DNA of 7,692 bases from Cyclobacteriaceae bacterium (GTDB lineage: Bacteria; Bacteroidota; Bacteroidia; Cytophagales; Cyclobacteriaceae), in NCBI GenBank assembly GCA_025455225.1, contig JALOMY010000133.1, positions 1-7,692 of the forward strand. Direction: 5' to 3'. Positions 5,745 through 7,692 of this stretch are shown here, in pieces. Position 1 is the stretch's first letter. Each line of letters opens with the position of its first letter. Position numbers and translations under genes: made by a program. A model generated the notes under the pieces. That model ran no database searches. It had not been told where the DNA came from and saw only the letters and a program-made list of their open reading frames with translations.

Positions 5745-6074
5745 ATGAAATACACCAGCGAAATTAAAAATGACACCATTATCATTCACTTATCAGGTGA
5801 CTTGATCGGTGAAAATGAAGGAACCGGCATACTGTCCATAGCCACTGAAGCCATTCAACAGCAGATAAGCAGTTGTATTATTGATATTTCCGATTTACGC
5901 TACATCAACAGCAGTGGCATTGGAGTTTTAATTACCGTACTGACCAAGTTCAGAAATAAAGGCGGTGAGGTGTATCTGCTTAACCCTTCAGAGAGTGTCA
6001 AGAAGTTGCTGGTAATTACCAAACTTAATGCAATATTTCAGGTTATTCACTCGGTTGAAGAAGTAGTAAAATAG
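5745..6074 (+). CDS. Single-domain STAS protein (anti-sigma factor antagonist-like)
   Basis: The protein is 109 residues from ATG at 5745; an in-frame TTG six bases upstream is less likely, since related proteins often begin MKY. It is a lone STAS domain: strands SEIKNDTIIIHLSGDL at 5-20 and CIIDISDLRYINSSGIGVLI at 44-63, then helix LTVLTKF and strand GGEVYLLNP. S57 in NSSGIG corresponds to the serine of SpoIIAA/RsbV that is phosphorylated by a partner kinase to switch anti-sigma binding; the usual D of DSSG is N here. In other bacteria such proteins act by partner switching with an RsbW/SpoIIAB-type kinase or in phosphatase pathways, but no partner is encoded in this window, so its target is unknown. 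It sits 16 bases after fur and 28 bases before purA, apparently in one transcription unit. Confidence 0.85.
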   Translation: MKYTSEIKNDTIIIHLSGDLIGENEGTGILSIATEAIQQQISSCIIDISDLRYINSSGIGVLITVLTKFRNKGGEVYLLNPSESVKKLLVITKLNAIFQVIHSVEEVVK

Positions 6075-6102
6075 ATCATAGTAACTAGATAGAACTTTAC
6101 AG

Positions 6103-7386
6103 ATGGCAAAGGTTGATGTTCTGCTTGGATTGCAGTGGGGTGATGAGGGGAAAGGTAAGATTGTGGATGTATTGGCCCCGAAATATGATGTTGTAGCAAG
6201 GTTTCAGGGCGGCCCTAATGCAGGTCATACCCTGGAGTTTGATGGCATCAAGCATGTTCTGCATCAGATTCCTTCAGGGATATTCCGGCAATCTACCAGG
6301 AATATTATCGGCAATGGCGTTGTGCTCGATCCGGTTGTTTTTAAAAAGGAAATCGATTCACTTCAAAAATACAACCTGAATACCCGTGAGAATCTCTTCA
6401 TATCGAAGAAGGCATCTTTAATTATACCAACTCATCGTTTGCTGGATCAGGCCTACGAACAAGCAAAAGGTGAAAGCAAGATTGGATCAACATTAAAAGG
6501 AATTGGCCCTACCTATCAGGATAAAATTGGTCGTCAGGGATTACGGGTGGGTGATATTCTTTCAGACAAGTTCACCGAAAGATTTAAGCATCTTACCACG
6601 CTTCACTTTAAAATTTTAGAGAACCTGAACATCACCTATAATTGGCCTGAACTTGAAGTGCAATTTCTTGAAGCGGTAAACTTTCTCAGGCAATTCAAGC
6701 TGGTTGAAAGTGAGTATTTGATCAATCAGGAGATTAAAAATGGCTCTTCTATTTTGGCAGAGGGCGCTCAAGGTTCATTGTTGGATATTGATTTTGGTAG
6801 TTATCCTTTTGTAACTAGTTCCAATACGGTTACCGCAGGGGCTTGTACCGGTTTGGGGATAGCTCCGCGATATATTGGTGAAGTTTTTGGCATTTTTAAA
6901 GCCTACAGTACACGTGTGGGTAGTGGCCCGTTCCCAACTGAATTATTGAATGAAGAAGGCGAATTGATGAGGAAGCAGGGTAATGAATTTGGTTCTACAA
7001 CTGGGAGACCGCGTAGGTGTGGATGGATCGATATTCCTTCCTTGAAATATTCAATAATGATCAATGGAGTGACCCAGTTGTTTATGATGAAGGCTGACGT
7101 TCTTAGTATTTTCCCAACTATTAAGGTCTGTACTCAATATAAATTGGCAGACGGAACAATCACGGAAGCACTGCCTTATGAACTGGTCAATGAAAAAATT
7201 ACTCCGGTTTACAAGGAATTAAAGGGTTGGAATAGAACTTTATCAGTAAAATCAATTCATGATTTTCCGGATGAGCTTACGCAATACATTGATTTTCTGG
7301 AAGATCAGCTTGAAGTCCCAATTACACTTATCTCCACCGGACCTGACAGAATACAGACCATATACAGGCCGGTTTCAGTCGTTTAA
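6103..7386 (+). CDS. purA: Adenylosuccinate synthetase
   Basis: Catalyses IMP + aspartate + GTP to adenylosuccinate, the first committed step to AMP, in the cytoplasm. The 427-residue protein is full length (E. coli 432). The P-loop-like GDEGKGK is at 13-19 with catalytic D14, and NAGHT at 39-43 holds catalytic H42. IMP-binding GSTLKGIGPTYQDK is at 128-141 followed by R147. EGAQG is at 220-224 and TRVGSGPFPTE at 270-280. The aspartate-binding loop STTGRPRRCGW is at 298-308, KADVL at 330-334 and the guanine-binding STGPDR at 411-416. Start is ATG at 6103, with no good Shine-Dalgarno sequence. I see no promoter in the 28-base gap after the STAS gene, so it is probably transcribed with fur. No terminator hairpin is visible after the stop; the rRNA-type promoter begins 17 bases downstream. 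Confidence 0.97.
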   Translation: MAKVDVLLGLQWGDEGKGKIVDVLAPKYDVVARFQGGPNAGHTLEFDGIKHVLHQIPSGIFRQSTRNIIGNGVVLDPVVFKKEIDSLQKYNLNTRENLFISKKASLIIPTHRLLDQAYEQAKGESKIGSTLKGIGPTYQDKIGRQGLRVGDILSDKFTERFKHLTTLHFKILENLNITYNWPELEVQFLEAVNFLRQFKLVESEYLINQEIKNGSSILAEGAQGSLLDIDFGSYPFVTSSNTVTAGACTGLGIAPRYIGEVFGIFKAYSTRVGSGPFPTELLNEEGELMRKQGNEFGSTTGRPRRCGWIDIPSLKYSIMINGVTQLFMMKADVLSIFPTIKVCTQYKLADGTITEALPYELVNEKITPVYKELKGWNRTLSVKSIHDFPDELTQYIDFLEDQLEVPITLISTGPDRIQTIYRPVSVV

Positions 7387-7402
7387 ATTTTTTTAGGAGC
7401 CT

Positions 7403-7434
7403 ATTGCAAATTGGATATTCGAAATATACCTTTG
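7403..7434 (+). promoter_or_regulatory. Presumed rRNA operon promoter
   Basis: ATTG (7403-7406), a 20-base spacer and TACCTTTG (7427-7434) fit the Bacteroidota consensus, the -7 element exactly. The following CACTCCCTTT nearly repeats the tRNA-Leu start region. A T-rich stretch (7388-7394) lies just upstream. The assignment to an rRNA operon rests on this signature and on the leader that follows. Confidence 0.75.
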
Positions 7435-7692
7435 CACTCCCTTTTGGGTTAGGGGCTGATGAGTGGTGGAGGAGGAGAGTCTAAAGGGGGCTAATGAGAT
7501 AAGCCGGAGGGGTTTATTTTATCGAGATGGCTTAGGATTTGGAGACTGGCCAGGGAAAGCCGTGAGGTGGCACCGGGTTGGTTGAAGGGTAAACAAGCCA
7601 TTAGACGTTCTTTGAGTGGATGTTAATTGATAGCGGACGCCCGGTTCTTGAGAGAGGACTTGGGTAAGAAGTAATGAATGAATTATAGCCAG
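7435..7692 (+). ncRNA. Presumed 16S rRNA operon leader (16S gene beyond the right edge)
   Basis: These 258 bases hold no plausible gene on either strand. They are purine-rich and start at a stable-RNA-type promoter. A 6-base stem TAAGCC/GGCTTA (7500-7505, 7529-7534) encloses 23 bases, and a boxA-like GTTCTTTGA follows at 7607. Leaders of Bacteroidota rRNA operons commonly carry such a GTTCTTTGA element a few hundred bases or less before 16S. The 16S 5' end (the AGAGTTTGAT region) is not present, so this is an inference. A different stable RNA or a tRNA cluster downstream is possible. Confidence 0.65.
7607..7615 (+). promoter_or_regulatory. boxA-like antitermination element in the leader
   Basis: GTTCTTTGA resembles the E. 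coli rrn boxA core GCTCTTTAA, which binds NusB-S10 in the rRNA antitermination complex. A second, shorter relative GTTCTTGAG lies at 7644-7652. The role here is inferred from similarity and position. Confidence 0.5.

Noticed and set aside
7533..7541. TAGGATTTG as a second rRNA promoter inside the leader
   Set aside because: The spacing between TA and TTTG is one base too long and no TTTG-like -33 element sits 19-20 bases upstream.
7456..7560. CTGATGAG at 7456 with GGGAAAGC at 7553, suggestive of a hammerhead ribozyme core
   Set aside because: The two core pieces are about 90 bases apart with no proper stem II between them, and the GAAAC box and cleavage triplet are not in the required order.
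7566..7574. GGTGGCACC palindrome in the leader as a hairpin
   Set aside because: Only four pairs around a single base; it cannot form a hairpin.

Overview
The window looks like a housekeeping segment of a Bacteroidota chromosome, most likely a Cytophagales-type bacterium. The main reasons are the proteins (ClpP, trigger factor and Rel all read as Bacteroidota versions), the scarcity of Shine-Dalgarno sequences in front of the genes, and several promoters of the Bacteroidota form TTTG-N19/20-TAnnTTTG. The genus assignment is an inference.

Layout. The left third is on the minus strand, in transcription order tRNA-Leu(UAG) (2799-2718), tig (2647-1301), a strong Rho-independent terminator (1277-1249), clpP (1145-474) and the first 122 codons of clpX (368-1, running off the window). 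From 2966 onward everything is on the plus strand: a full-length bifunctional rel/spoT (2966-5188), fur (5252-5728), a single-domain STAS protein (5745-6074), purA (6103-7386), then a promoter and about 260 bases of untranslated sequence that I read as the leader of a ribosomal RNA operon whose 16S gene lies beyond the right edge.

How the genes fit together. The minus-strand block is protein quality control: trigger factor meets nascent chains at the ribosome exit tunnel, and ClpX feeds substrates to the ClpP protease. The plus-strand block is growth control: Rel makes and destroys (p)ppGpp, Fur senses metal, PurA commits IMP to AMP (purine synthesis is a known (p)ppGpp target), and the rRNA leader follows. 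The tRNA-Leu and presumed rRNA promoters share almost the same start region (13 of 14 bases), which suggests a common stable-RNA control signal next to the gene that makes the stringent-response alarmone.

No mobile element, CRISPR array, toxin system or clearly new system is visible; the gene content is ordinary. The points worth a second look are small: the shared stable-RNA promoter signature, an exact consensus promoter giving fur a very short leader, the orphan STAS gene between fur and purA, three features of tig (TTG start, C8 run, 14-base tandem duplication out of frame) plus a trigger factor middle domain without obvious FKBP motifs, and an in-phase A-AAA-AAG heptamer in clpX.
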